64,000 nt of DNA. It comes from Calliopum simillimum. Its lineage: Eukaryota; Arthropoda; Insecta; Diptera; Lauxaniidae. The notes under the pieces are model-generated. The model had not been told where the DNA came from, made no database searches, and saw nothing but the letters and a program-made list of their open reading frames with translations. Location of the stretch: contig OX638369.1 of assembly GCA_951812925.1 (NCBI GenBank), positions 65,548,228 through 65,612,227 of the forward strand. Direction: 5' to 3'. Made by a program: the position numbers and the translations under genes. This document shows positions 33,601 to 48,600 of this stretch, piece by piece (within the stretch, counting starts at the first letter, position 1; each line of letters begins with the position of its first letter).

Positions 33601-36600
33601 CTTGGTTTGCTCATCACTAGGTGCCACGCTTTTTCATAAGTATATACTAAAACAAAGTCTATTTCATTCTTTAGCATATGTTAGCGCGTATCATTTATCA
33701 AAGTTTCATTAAAATCGCGATAGCCGTTCTTGAGAAAAACATAGCAACAGTTTTTATATACACAATTTTAGACCCTATAGGAAGAGAAGATATCTCAGAA
33801 ACCATGCCAGATTCAGATTTAGGGCCGGTTTCACAATGTACAGTTAAGATATTTTTAAACTAAAGTTTACTAACGGAAGCTATGGGTATAAACTTTCCGT
33901 TAAATTATTTGGATTTCAATAAATTCCATTTTTTAACTTATGGTTAAATATATATTGTGAATAAATAACAAATTTCCCCTTAAAATGTTTTCAAAAAATG
34001 TAAACATTTCAAATTTTTTCATATGAACTTCAAAAAGTATTTGAATTTATTTCAATCTGCCAGTTAACTTTTAACTGAAAAAATTGTGCCAGTTAAAGTT
34101 AACTGAACGTTAGAGTTTATTTTCCGTCAGTTAATAAATAACTTCACATTGAGAAAACAATTTTATTCAAACTTACAGTTAAAGTTTCAGTTAAACGTTA
34201 ACTGGACATTGTGAAAACGGCCCTTAAATTGCCAAATACATATAAAAGGACTATTTTGATTTTGTTTATTGTATTTTTTTACAATTTTTTTTTTATGAAA
34301 ACATAACTTTTTTAAATATTGTTTAAAAAATTATATAACTCCGACCGCGCTCCAAAATGTTTCTGATTTTAAATAAAAAAAAAAACAAAATTTAAAAAAA
34401 AAAAATCATCAAAATCGGAGCTGTTCTTGAGGATTTCCATCTAAAAGGCTTTATTGACTCCACTATAAAGCTATCGACATGATTTAAATGAGGTTTTAAA
34501 GAAAAAGATTAGAAGTTTGTGAAATTGTATCGGATTCTACGTATGCATGTTCTATATTCTAGTTATATAGCTTCAAAATATAGCAAAAACGATTTTCTTT
34601 CCTTGTTTAGGATAGGACATTTCAATTACCGTATGAGATACGGCCGGATTCGGATTCAGCACTGCAAAATACATTAAACGTAACTATTTTTATATTTGTT
34701 TGGTCTTTTTTTTTTTTCATTTCTTTTATTTTATATGGGATATGTATTTTTGCGATATTTCCCGGAGATGATCAGCTACGATTTCAGGGTTTGCATTTTT
34801 CAGACCACTAAACTAGTACAACAGAAACAGATTTTCTCCACATTTTCATCAAACCTATCGACTGTTCAAGAGCACCGTGTGATTAATAGTACAATCATTT
34901 GGGAGAATCAAATGATGTTACCTGGAATGTTTTGCGGGATTTTTGCAAATGAGTTATTTTATAGATTTCGATGTGTTCTTTCAGAATTTCAACTTTGCTA
35001 CCTCAAGTCGTGTTTGCTCGCGCCGCCATATTGGAAAATGGCGTCCAAAATAAATTTTTTACAAATATCTCCTTAACGGTTACATTTAGAGAAATATATT
35101 GTGGCGCAATATTGTAGCTTATAAAATTTTCTATAAAAATGACCCCTTAATTGCTTCCAAACGACTTATAACTCAGGAGACATCCTAATTCAAAATTTAA
35201 AAACAAATTACACATTCTCGTAAACTATAGGTTGGCAATGGCATATTTCGTGCATTTTTTGAACTTTTTTAGGTAACGATATTTCGAAGGAAAATAAAGA
35301 TATCGATATAAATCAAAGTGAGTTTTGAAGGAAAAGAATAGTACTTTCAAAAACGAGTTTCATGTCGAAAAATTATCTGGGGTCATTATATAATCACAAA
35401 ATACTTGTCAAAATTTTAGGTTAGAATATCTCATAATCCATAAGTGATAGAGCAATTTAAATTTTTTAATAGAAAGTCAAAAAAATAAGTAAAAACGCAA
35501 TATCTCGTAAGCGATATCAAATAGAGTTTTCCGAGTTACGGCTTTTTAACCTATGGACATGCAGAAAACTTTCTGCGTACTAATTTTTTGCATCCGTTTT
35601 AGACAAACCTTTCTTTTGGTTTTGGTACGGAGCCCTGGGCTAAAAAATGGGTTTTTTGACCCTTGATTAGAAAAGTGTCATTCACTTTTGAAAAAGGGCT
35701 ATATATCTTTCGTCCTAGAACATTTTCCCGCAAAAACGTTTTGGGTGCAAGAACTTTTTATTTAAAACACGATAGGAGAGGTGTCTAACACTTATAGTGA
35801 TTTTCAACCAACTTTATCTAGGATTTTTTCTTTACAAAATTATGAGCTCTTTTATATGAAATCATGAAATTCAAAAACATTGTAGCAAAATGAGGAATAC
35901 ACTTAAGCAAAAAAGTTAGTTTACTTAAAATAGTTATAACGTAGTAAGGATGAACTAGATTCGCCTTGTGGCCAAAATTCGACCGCTTCAATTTGACTTT
36001 AAATGACACAGCCCACTTGAAAACAAAAAGGTCATATTATTGTTACCTAGTGTTAACCCTATCTCCATACGAAATTTGATGAAAAACGATATATCAGTTC
36101 AGCAGTGAGAGAGTATTTTCCATATATGGGCGTGGCATCGCCCACTTGCAATATAAAAACTATTTTGTAGTTAAATCTGCTCATAAAATCGGCTGGAAAA
36201 GGGAGTCAAAGTTTTCTGCTTCCGTATTAATATTATATAGGTTGTAGATGACCACTCGATACCTCATTTTGGAGACAAGAAATGGTCAAAAGCCATGTTT
36301 TTGCTACTTTTTAAATTAAGTTAGGATACTTCGTAAAAAAGAGATATCGATATAATTTTAAAATGGTTTTGTAGATAATAATTAGTACATTCAACTAACA
36401 TAACAAGTTTCATAAGAAAATGTTACATTGGCTTGTTACATAGCCTCAAATTTACTATAAAGTCACTTTAAGGTTAGGATATATTAAAATTCTGAAATGA
36501 TAGAGCAATTCTGTTACCGGATTTGAATTAAGCATCTTAAAGTTATTCAAAAATTACTTCTTGTTTACTTTAGATGATTTTAGATTTTGCAAGTGTTGAC

Positions 36601-39600
36601 TTAACTCAATTTACCAAATTTTTTTTTAATATGACCAGTGAAGTACACTTAACAAGAATATACAAATATTTTTCAAATGATGCAACATGACGGTTGAAAC
36701 ATTTTCTCGACACCCGTACACCCGTATATCAAACTAATAGCCGTGTTTTTTTTGACGCATATATACTATTGTGGATACCTTCAAATTGCGATAACTCATG
36801 AACAGTAAGTCACACAATAGAACTCTGAGAAACTTTTTTATGGAGAATCACGTTCTCTTTCATTTTATATTTAAAAAAATTTATTCTTAAGGAGGTATTT
36901 TATAAAAAGTGGTTAGCGCCGATAAATGGCAAAAAATCACTTTTTTTTAAATAACTCCTAAATAATTATTTTTTTTTTACAAAAGATTAAAATTATTTGT
37001 AGAGCATGTGGTTCTCCTTGAAAAAGATCCTTGGACTTTTTATCGTACGACGCACCGTTCATAAGTTATCGCAATTTGAAGGTATCCACAATTGTATATA
37101 CGCGTCAAAAAAAACACGGCTAATATGTACTAAATGGACCACTGTGCACCGCTGCAAAACAATTTTGCACGGTAGTCAAAGCTATTTTTCATAAGCCCAT
37201 TCCTTGGTCCTTTATTTATCGTTTTAATCTATTAAGTTTTTCATTAAGTTTTTCATAAATTTTACTTATTTAATTCATAAAAGTTCAAACTGAAATTTTT
37301 TCTTATTGAGCTTAGAAAAGAAAAAGAGTTCATCAAACTGAGTACATTAAGCATCGAGGCAATAAAGAAGCAAATTGCAAAAGAACTGGATCAGAACGAT
37401 AAATTGCAGGTTTTCAAAACTCGCTTGGCTAATGACTTCGCTAGTCTTAAAAGAGAATGTAAGTAATAAAAACACGATACGAAACTTGATATAATTTTCC
37501 ATCATCGTTTTTGTTTTAGTAGGAGCTAAAAAAAACAACCCTTGGAAAAAATCTATCTCTATTGTGGGTTTTGATTAGACTCAAAAAACTAAAAAACACA
37601 GATTTTTTACGTTTAGACCTGCATTCAAGCCCTTGGCGGGCGATGTTTGCTGGGGCATGCCATCTTTGTTTTAAGACCTTCATCTATAATAATTTTTGAT
37701 GCACTCATTTTTCTTCAAACTTGCTGCACCCCAATCTGTACCAAATTTCAAGAGCCTAGCTCTATCATTACAATTTAAATTGTATGACTAAAGAAACTTC
37801 TTCAATATCGATTTCATTTTAACGCTCTTTTAAGGTCAATTTTGCCGCCCCTAGGTACGCAGAATTGCATCACAATCCAAAGATCGAACTCGTTAAAAGT
37901 AACAATAATAACACAGTGCTACAAAATACCAAAAATTTCATACACTTTTTAAGAGACCAAGTAGGTATTGTGGGTCTCGTCGAGTTCTTAATTTGCCTAT
38001 ACTTAAGAATTGTAACACACCCCCAAAATATTAAATTACCCTTAAAAAACTGTGACTTTATGCACTTCAAAATTTGTAGCTCAGTTGTTTCACTACCGAT
38101 TCTGCATTTTTTCACTGATTTGGAAAGAAAAATTTTTGGCTAATCTAAAAATATATACTACAGCTTAAGTGCAATGGACATACTATGTATGGGTGATTCT
38201 TAGATAACTGTGCTTTTTTGAGTTGTAAAATTGGCAGATATTTTTTTTGGATTTTTGCAAGTTTCTTCATGCTATCTTATGTAAACACACTCTTAAAACT
38301 CACCTTTTAAGTAGATCAACAACAAGTGTGAATTTACGGCTTTGAGGTCGAAATTAAGAAATTTTGCTGCCACGTTTGTGACCAAATTGCCACGTTTGTG
38401 ACATTTTAGCCACAGTATGGAAAAATGATGGTTTTGAAGCGTTTCGATGAGAGATATATTGCATATAATGACAAATTTACACTTCAAGACTAATTTTTCA
38501 ACAGTGTCATGTCTCCGGTGGTCCATTTTTTTTATACCCTACGGCCCTAAAGATCAACTATGGTTCCCTGTCCTCTGTTTTAATAGCCGTTTATGATGGA
38601 TTAGGATCTCCTAATTACGAATCTGATCTTGATTTTTTTCTATTACATCAGTATCCTTAGTTATCCTTGCTCAAAAGTGAAAAAATCATAGTTCTGACAT
38701 CTACTTAACTAAAACAGCAATAAGTAAAATTAATTTTTGTCAATGGATTCAGACAGCCGAATTTATTATCAACAAGACAAAATTTACCGTTTTTCAACTG
38801 GATTTCCAGTTTCCGAGTTATAAGCCTTTAAAAAAAGGATACCTCTCAATAACACACAAAGGACCGAAAAATTAACAAAAATGGTAAGTTTTATTATTTT
38901 TACCAGAAATATATTTTATCACGAAAATTTTAAGCCCTTGCAGACTAAAATCGGATGAAAAAATAAGGCTCTATTGTAGATTCAGTGAATGAACAGATGA
39001 AATTTTGATTCTGTGAATTTGCAAAGTAGTAGTTTAGTAGGCTTAGTCACTAAATCTAGAATAGAGCTGTCATTTTTCATGCGATTATGGTCTGCAAAGT
39101 CACGAAATTTTTGTAATTAAATATGTTATTGATAAAAATAATAAAACTTGATTTTTTGTAACTTTTCGGTCTCAAAAAATCCTTTGTATGTTATCGAAAG
39201 ATGTCCTTAATTTAAACGCTTATAACTCGGAAGCTAAGAATCCTATTGAAAAACGGTAAATTATGTCTTGTTGACAATAAATTTGGCTGTCTGAATCCAT
39301 TGACAAAAATTTATTTTACTTGTTGTTGTTTTTGTTCTATAGCTTTAAGTAGATGTCAAAACAGTGATTTTTTCACTTTTGAGCAAGGATAACTCAGGAT
39401 TCTGATGGTGTAGAAAAATTTTTTTATTAAAAACATAATTAATAGCCTTCAACTAAACATCTGTATACTCAAACTTTATATGAAATATGTTTTTTTGCAG
39501 ACTGATAAAAAGTGCCACGTTTGTGACATTTTTGATGCGCCACGTTTGTGACATTTTTGCAGTTTATCGCTCATTGTAAAGCACGCTTTTGAGTTCAAGA

Positions 39601-42600
39601 TTTTTCCGAAGGAATTTGGGGTCATGTCTGCAAATCCTACAAAAAAATTGTTTCATGCATAAAATAAAATGTCCTACCTGGGAGTGCCGAGTGCCACGTT
39701 TGTGACCATAATTTTTAGAAAAAACGGTTTTGCCCTATAAAACGCAAACAGATTTCTTTTTGGACGCGTTCGGACATGATGACGTTTGGGTGATGGATAG
39801 TGATCAGAATTAATGCATGTGTATTGCAATCTATTGACTGAAACAGTAGTACCATGCAGTAGTAGCATAATGCTTTGAAGAAATTTTTTTTTTCCAAAAC
39901 TAGGGGACAGTTTTCAATTCGAAATTGTGCCCTCTAAAAATTGTTTAAAACTGCAGATGAGCTCAGAATATTGTAGCCTTAAGTATTTACTTAATATGTG
40001 TAGTAACTTGTTTTCTGTTCTATTTCCGTTTTTTGGTCGTTTTTCATCGTTTTGTGTATAAAAAGTAGGGGTAGGACATGCCACGTTTGTGACATTTGGG
40101 GTATATTTGCAAACTTTCACAGTAGACCAATAATTATTTGGTGGTAAAATTGATCCGCTCTATTAGAAAAACATAATTCCTAACTTATAGCGTAATTTTT
40201 TGTGAAAAAAAAGCCTACTGTATAGGTGAAATCTCCAGAGGACACAAAAAGTACAGTTATCTGAGAATCACCCATATGGTGATATTTTAGAGGAAATTTA
40301 GAATTTGCAAAAATTTTTCCATTTTTTCCAGTTTAACGTCTTATTAAGCAACACTTTAAAAAATAAGGAAAATTGAAGATGTTACAATTTTTTTAAAATC
40401 TTACTTTATTCGAAATTAAAAACTTGGTCACAAAAAATCAGTTTACTACTTATCTTTAAAATGGATCCGGCATTATGATTTCAAATAAAGTAAGTAGCAT
40501 AAAAAAATCGGTATATCTTCAATTTTGATGAATGATAAATAATTTTATTGAAAATTGTATGCAATTTATGAATAAATAATAAGGGTGTGCAAAGAGCTCT
40601 TCGAACCTGTTTGAACATTCCGTCATTGTATCGAACCTAAAACAAGCAGATCGAGCGTTCGAGCAGCTCGTTTGTTGCACAGGCTACTGAGTACGCAGCG
40701 TTACAGCCAACGCATTGGTTTGCTTGTATCATACAAGTTGTGTGCAGGTCCGGATTTGAGATTACACAGGTTTACAAAAAAAAAGGTCATGGCGTTTTGA
40801 CCAGACTATGTGTTTCCTAGGGACTTTGACGTCCTGAATCCGGAACGTCTGTGAAAAAATATCCTTGGTTAGATAAAATATTTAAGTCATTTTTGTGTAA
40901 ACGATGTTTCTGTTGAATATTTTATCACCCTCACTGACGCGTTTCCTTTTGTCTATGGAAAAGGGATTGGGAAACGATTCCATACATTTATGGAAACGTT
41001 ATTTTAAAAAATCCAACATATGTTTTTAGGGTTGCGACCTGGCTATTTTCTGAAATTTTCACGCTTTTTTGTGACTAAATTGAAATTCTTGGTTTCAGAA
41101 ACGATCAGATAAAGTTTTTTTGAATTGTATTTTTTAATTTTGAATAACGAACGAAAAATTTAGGGTTGCCATATTAGGGTTGCCAGATTTTTTTTCGCCA
41201 AATTGCATTTCTTCGTTAAGTTTCTTTAATGTAAATTCATATTTTCGACCCAAAAACCCAAAGTAATTTTTTAGGGTTGCCATCTAATTTTTTTAATAAA
41301 ATCAAAATTTTCTTTCAATAAATTGCTAAGATCATAATTTTCTCTCTATAAATTGGCATCTTGGGTCCAAAAACAACGAAACAAATATTTAGGATTGTCA
41401 GACGTTTTTTCGCAAAATTACGTTCCTTTCTTGAGTTTCTTTATTGAAAAGTTGTATTTTCGACCCAAAAACCTAGTAATTTTTTAAGGGTTGCCACCTG
41501 GTTTTTTGATAAAATCAAAATTATCTTTTAATAATTTGCTAAGATCATAATTCTCTCTCTATAAATTGACATCTTGGGTCCAAAAACAACGAAACAAAAA
41601 TTTAGGCTTGCCATATTAAAATTGCCAGACTTTTTTTGCTATCTGTACTACCTGTAGCTATCTGACAGTTCCTGAAACCAAGAATTTTAATCACAAAGTC
41701 ACAAAAAGTATGATTTTAACAAAATATCAGAAAATAATCAGGTGCAACCCTTTAAATATATGTAGGCGTTTTTTAAAGAACGTTTCTCAAAGTATTTTTC
41801 GTTGCTTCCTTAACAAAAAAAATATTTCTTGTGGCGGCCTCTCTTGGTCAATCTGTTAATACAGCCGTGGTTATATGCAACAAATTGGAATTAAGCGCTC
41901 GAACGATACATACTGTTCGAACGCTGGATCTGCTCGGAGAACTTATCGAACAGAAATTTCTGTTGAAATTGTTCGAACTGCGAGTTGGTTCGAGCGAACT
42001 GCGTTCGTTGCGTTCTTAATAAATAAAAATTTTTATGCCTTACTTTTCAAAGTATTGCTTAAAAATTACGTTAAACTGTTTTTTCTTACTTTCCTGTGAA
42101 ATGTTCCCAAATATTTCTATTGAACTTAATCTAAAGTATGTCTTTAGAATTTCAAATCTCTAAAAAAGTGCAAAATCGGTTAAAAAATAACTGAGCTGGT
42201 GTAAACCATGTGTAAACGATCAAGAAATTTATTCATTGAATCCGATTTGACTATAAATTGGCATAAGCAATAGTTGCACAGTGGGAAAAATTACTACCAA
42301 ATATTTTTTCAAAATTTATGAAAATATGGGACTTTGAAATTTTTAGGTTAGTTTTTTTGAGAAGCTATAACTTTAGTTGTATTTATCCAATTCTCAATTT
42401 TATGGTGTCAAATGATTTGTCTTGAAACAGGCTTTAAAATAAAAACTAGAAATATTTTCTTTTATTTTTTATATTGCTTACACTGAAAAAAAAAATTTAA
42501 ATTGAATTTCCCAAAATACGTCATTTTTGATATTTTTTATTTTTCTTGCAAAAAAAGCTACAAGTGTAACTTACCAGTCCTCCAAAAATTGGAGTGGGTC

Positions 42601-45600
42601 TGCCAGTGGTTCTCCAGAAAAACAATAAAATGTAGTATCTTCCGCAAATTTTCAGTACATTTTTTCAATTCAAAATTCTTATTAAATAAAATTTTCAAAT
42701 TCTGAAGTTAGTTTATTGACTGCTTTTTTGCTTGTTTAGTACTAATAAAAGTTCCAACGCACTTTTTTCAAATTCAAATTACCGTTTGATTAAAAATTTC
42801 AAATTCAAAAAAACGTATTGAAAAATTGCGGTAGAAGCCACATTTAATTGTTTTTCTGGAGAACGACTGGCAGGCCCTCTCAAATTTTTGGAGGACTGGT
42901 AAGTTACACCTGTAGCTTTTTTTGCAAGAAAAATAAAAAATATCAAAAATGACGTATTTTGGGAAACTCAATTTAATTTTTTTTTTTAGTGTAAACAATA
43001 CAAATAAAACAAAAAAATTTTTCCTTTTTATTCCCTGGTCTGTGCTAACTATTTCAAAAAAAAAAAAATTTCCTAAATCTTTACTAAGGACTGTACCGTA
43101 AAGTAGCTGCACACTTTCATTTGCTTGTAACATAACTGTTTTTATAAATTTGTTTTTTTAACTTTTTTTATATCAAGAAAATAAATATTTTAATTCACTT
43201 TTCATTAAAACTTATTAAAAAAAGTTATTGCCTTAGATTAAGTAGAATTTTATGTTTGATTCGCTTTATTTAATTCTGCCCACCTTCTTTTTGATGTAGT
43301 CAACAACTCGACCATCTTTCTTCGAGTTTCACACCACTATTGCCCGATACCTTTCTAAGTATTTGAAAAAATTCGGGAGCTTCTGGTGGGTTCCTTTCTT
43401 TTGCAATGAAAATTCTGTTATTCTCTTTTAGTAACTTTAGAGTGGACCGGGCGTAGTAAGCTGTGTCAAAGTCAGGCCAAAATGGTATAAAACGGCGTTT
43501 CAGACACTCCTCTCTGTAACATTCGGCATATATCGTCCTTTTTTGGAAAGCAAGAGCAAGAGATTGCCAGAAATTAACATTTTCGCCAAATTTTTTCCAT
43601 TCCAACTGTCGATATTGATTCATCGACATTCCTACCTTTTCTTTTTGAGTAGAATTGGGGATCTGGCAATGTTCTTGGGTTCATTTTACATAGATTTCGT
43701 CATCACATACTACTATATAAAATACAACGTCTGTATGTGTCACCATAACTCGAGAACCGTTCATTCGATTTGCATGATTTTTTCCGTAGATATGTTGCAT
43801 GGCTAGGTTTTAGGATAAATTTTATTTCAAAATACCATTGGCTCTTTCTGGTTCTTGGAAAATCGCATAATTTGAAAATTATTTTTTTTTTCCGATTTGC
43901 ATGAGTTTTTTCTTTTAAAGTCATGTTCAGGTGAGATTCTAGGACAAACTCTCATTTGAAATTCTCTCGGTGTCGCCCGGGATATTAAGAAGTTCTGGCA
44001 CCGGGACAAACAACATCCGCTGGAAAAATGTTCAAGACTGCGATATAAAAAAACAACATTATGAAAGTTTTGAACAGAGATGGATGGATTAGGTACATAC
44101 ATTTTTGAAGAGTATTGGGAACGGGCGAACGAAGTCGCTCCCGGGCGACTAGTCCATTATAACTCATTGAGTCATTTCATTAAGTAAATGATCATACAAA
44201 CTTCGAAGCCTTGTTTAACCAGCTTGGGTACCTTTTATTTTTTGTATGTTTTTAGGTTGCATATACACTGGCGAGCAAAATTGAGTGCATGTTTGAAACT
44301 AGTCATGCTCATAAAACCGTTAACACCAAACCAAATGAATTTTATAGTTTATTCTCTATTTCTTGAGCTATCAGATGGTATTATTAATTTGAGTGTGGAA
44401 ATTTATCATGCAAATTTTTTTTTTGATAAAAAGCCACACGAAACTCGATTTTTCCGAAAATATGTATGATTTTGGGAGAAAATACAAATATTTTTAGTTT
44501 AGTCAGGACGACGTTGATTTTTTTAAAAGTTTGAGGTAGATTATACTAATAACACAATCCTGCGTTTTTGAAAAAGTTAAAAAAGTATGAAATGAGAGTA
44601 GGTGATTTTTATAGACCTCTAATTTGCTTAATCACGTCTGAGATCTGAGTTATCTTTGATTTAAAGTTCAAGAAACGCTATTTTCAGACATATGGCGTAC
44701 ATCCTGAAAGTAGTCTGTCTAATTCACTATTGACAGCGGCATTGAATAGCCCTGAGCTTCTTCTTTAATACTTACTTTTAACTTTTTCAATTGAATCCTT
44801 AGTTTACAAGATATCATCGGTTGAAGTAAAAGTATCGCTTTTCCCTGTAAAGGACTATATTCAATTTGTATACCTTTAATTCAATAGATGATATCTCAGA
44901 AACTAATGATACAATTGGAAAAGTTAAAAGTACACTTAAAAGAGAAATCTCAGGGCTATTCAATGCCGCTGTCAAAAGTGAACTAGACAACTTTCAGGAT
45001 GTACGCCATATGTTTGAAAATAGCGTTTTCTGCACTTTAAATTAAGGATAACTCGGATCTCAGACGTGATGGAGCAAATCGGAGGTCATATTCGGATTCA
45101 GCAAGTAAAAGTCCATAAAAATCACCTACTCTGATCTCATACTTTTTTTCATCGCAGGACTGTGTAATTCATCTGGATAGTTCGTTTAGCACAATTCTAG
45201 CCAGAACTGGACCTTAAGGGTTTGTAGTCTACCTACCCTCGAGCTTTTTTTTTTTGGTAGTGACCCAGATTTTTGGACTTAGTTGGAACTAATAGATTGC
45301 GTACAATATTTTAATATAAAAAATCATTGTTAATATGACCATTTGGTTATGATTGTAGTGGTATGTTTTAGATTTTCAGCATGATGGAGATGAGATATTC
45401 TGTAATGAGGCGTTCCAATGTTAACGATTTAAAAAAAATTTTGTTCAGAATGTCGAGGAGGTCTTTCTCCTTTCAAAAAAGTAACATGCCATAATATGAT
45501 CAGCTTAATACTATTCATATTATTTTGCAGTTTTAAGAATGCATTACTTGTTTCAAATAATTGCATACTCTGCGAGAAAAATGTATTTCAAAGTTTGCAG

Positions 45601-48600
45601 TTATTTTTCGGTACAGTCCTTAGTTGCTACAAAAATCATTTTTTAAGCCTTTTTTACGTTTAAATTCTTAGGTGGCTCACTTGATGCTTAAAGAATATAA
45701 ACCTATCAAAGAAATTTCAATAAATGTTTGATTTAATGTTCTTACATAAAACGACCCAAAATAATTTTAAAAAATAAAATAAAATTTTTCGATATCTTGC
45801 TTTGTTTTAGGGATATCGAGACTTATGTAATACAAGAATACTAAAGGAATTCCAAAACAAGAATATAAACGACAGCAATACCACTTCAACAACACCACCA
45901 CAAACAACAACTACACTAACAACAATAAAAGCCATTTTACATCTTTTAAAACAAGAAAATGTGATAATCTTGACTTGCTCTCTAAAAATTTTAAATCTCT
46001 TTATCTCGAAAACAAAGCAAAGTATCGAAAAATTTTATCTAATTTTTTCGACTTATTTTGTATCGCTTTATGTGAAAACATCATCAAATCTTACATTTCT
46101 TGAAGTATCTTCCATATTCTCGTATTATTTAATTCAATGAAGTGAGATATCGAACAATTTTATTTAAGGGGCATGAATACTGTAAACGCTTCAACTTCAG
46201 GTGGCTTTTATTTTATTAATTAAGAAAAATTGGCTTGACATATAAATATAAAACTTTGTGTATGTGTTAATAAAAAATTTGATTTTTTTTTTTATATATC
46301 GAGTTGGCCCACAGTCCTCCGTCAAACATGACGCGCCTAAAAATTTATCCCAGTGGCGTTGACAGCATTGCAGCAAAACGGAGCGTCTAAAAGCAAAAAA
46401 ACCAAAATATATTTTTAAAGTACATATAAATGACTATAGTTTGACGTAAGGGATTTTGAAAATATCAATTTACAAAAAAATTATAAGCGATTAAAAAAAA
46501 AAATTCATGAACTTAGTTGTTATGGAGGTTTTCTAACCAGTGCTTTTTCAATTGTAAATTAAAACATAAAAATTACAATTTTGTGCCGACGTTTCGTCAG
46601 TTATTTACTGACATCCTCAGGGCAAGACAAATTTTTTATTCTAAAAAAACAATACAAAATAATTTACATTTAACATTGTGCACTAATTTTAACATTTCAC
46701 AAATTTTAAACTTACTGTATGTTTTTAATTTTAAAACTGATTTTAAATAATTTAAAGACAATTGAATAAAAATTGTTTACAAATATCACTACACTAAACA
46801 AAAAACACTTGACTGGACGGCTGTTACCGATGGAGTATTGCTGCATAATTGTTGTTGATGTTGTTGGTGTCTTCTTTGAAGTTCATCGCGTCATTTTCTC
46901 TTTCTTGTATACGCAAGCATTCCAGTGTCAATCTTCTGTTGGTCTTTCTTTCGATGTCCAAAATTTTCGCGTTCTCAAAATCAGCTGTATGTTCTGTTTC
47001 ATATATATGTTGTGCTAGTGCAGTTGTTCTCTTTTTGCATTTTATGTCATATTTGTGTTCTTGCATTCTTGTTTTCATCTCCCGCTTTGATTGTCCAATG
47101 TATACCATTCCGCATTGTTCATTGTTTTCTGTGTTGTTTTGTTCATTGTTCTCTTTTTCTTTCTTGGCGCCTAGACATGGTATCAGGTAGACGATGTTGT
47201 GCTGATCTTCGTTTTCAATTTTTGTTTTTGTTTTTGTAAATATAGTGTTCAGTATCAAATTAGACTTGTACGCGAACTTTGTACTCTCATCTTTTTTTAT
47301 CATTGTATGTATGTGGGTGTTGTTTGTTAATTTTGGGATGTATGTTACAGAGTAATATTTTACGTTTTCAGTGTTGCCAGATGTTTTTTTGTTATCCGTT
47401 TCTTGAGTATTTTTGTGATTATTATATATTTTATCAATTAGTGACGTTATCATTTTTTGTGGGTAGTCATTTCTCTTAAATATTGTTTTTAATTTTTCAA
47501 TGTTCTTGTTCAAAAATTCCGTGTCAGTTAGTGTGAACACTTTGTTAATAATGTTAGTCGCGGTGTTTATTTTATAATTAAGTGGTTGTGTTGAATGAAA
47601 ATTTATAAGTCTCCCTGAAGACAATTCTTTGGTGTACCATTCAAATATTATTTTATTATTAAATCTATGTAGTTTTACGTCTAAATATGCAATATTCTGG
47701 TTTTCTTCTATTTCTGTCGTAAATTGTATTTTGTTGTGGTAAATATTCAGTGTTTCAAGTATTTTATCCATGTCTTTTTTCTTTATTATGGCAAGAATGT
47801 CATCCACATATTTACATATAAATTCAATTTTTATATTTTGTTTTTCGAGTTCTTCTATTGCATAGTCCAGTAAATTGTCAAGTACAATGTCTGCTATCGT
47901 CGGCGATAATGGGTTGCCCATAGGCATACCATGAATTTGTTGGTATATTATGTTGTCGAAGTTGAAATAATTATTATCTTTGAGGCAAAATTGTAAAACC
48001 TCTAGAAATTGTTTTCTCGGTATTTTGGTCAAGTTTTTGATTTTGTCCCATTGATGAAAAATAATTTTAATTGCTAGATAAGTCGGTATGTTTGTGAACA
48101 AAGAGACAACATCAAAAGAGATCATAATGTCTTCATCTGTTAATGTAAAATCTTTAAGTTTATCTTTAAGTTGTATTGAGTTTTTTATGTTGTATTTGTC
48201 CGAAATTAAGTGTTTTAAAATTCCTCCAACGTGTTTTGATAATTTGTAACATGGAACGGCTACTGAGGACGAGATAGGTCTTAAAGGCACGTTGATTTTG
48301 TGTATTTTTGGTAGTCCGTATAGTCGTGGAGCTATTGCTGTTGAGCTTAATAATCGGAGTCTGTCATAGTCGTCAATATATTTCTTTTCATGTAATTCAT
48401 TAATTATTTTATTATTTTTGTTTTTTAATTTATTTGTCGGATCAGCTCTCTCTGTCCTGTATGTTTTCTTGTCATCTAGCATTAAGTTCATTTTTTCTAT
48501 GTAATCTTTTTTGTACATTATGACTGTTTTGTTCCCTTTGTCTGCATGTGTAATAATTATCGTGTTTTTGTGTTTTTTAATAATTTTTTTGGTTTTTTCG

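Larger units (their letters stand above)
31945..34775. repeat. 2.8-kb palindrome in intron 1, with two nested insertions
   Basis: The left arm (about 31945-32965) and right arm (about 32995-34775) are inverted copies over their whole length. Matches include TGATGAAAATTAGTACACAG with its complement at about 33090, GATACGCATATGATAGCATA with about 33678-33700, and CATACGTAGAATCCGAT with about 34530-34550. The right arm is longer only because a hAT (33170-33619) and a TTA-flanked element (33822-34223) have inserted. Non-coding. Transcribed within the host gene it would form a long RNA hairpin. Confidence 0.75.

Noticed and set aside
34696..35076. 126-codon plus-strand frame
   Set aside because: Begins inside the arm of the 2.8-kb palindrome and shows no domain or codon bias.
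46773..47479. Plus-strand frames over the Penelope-like element
   Set aside because: Antisense shadows of the RT/GIY-YIG gene, repeated exactly at 49698-50404.
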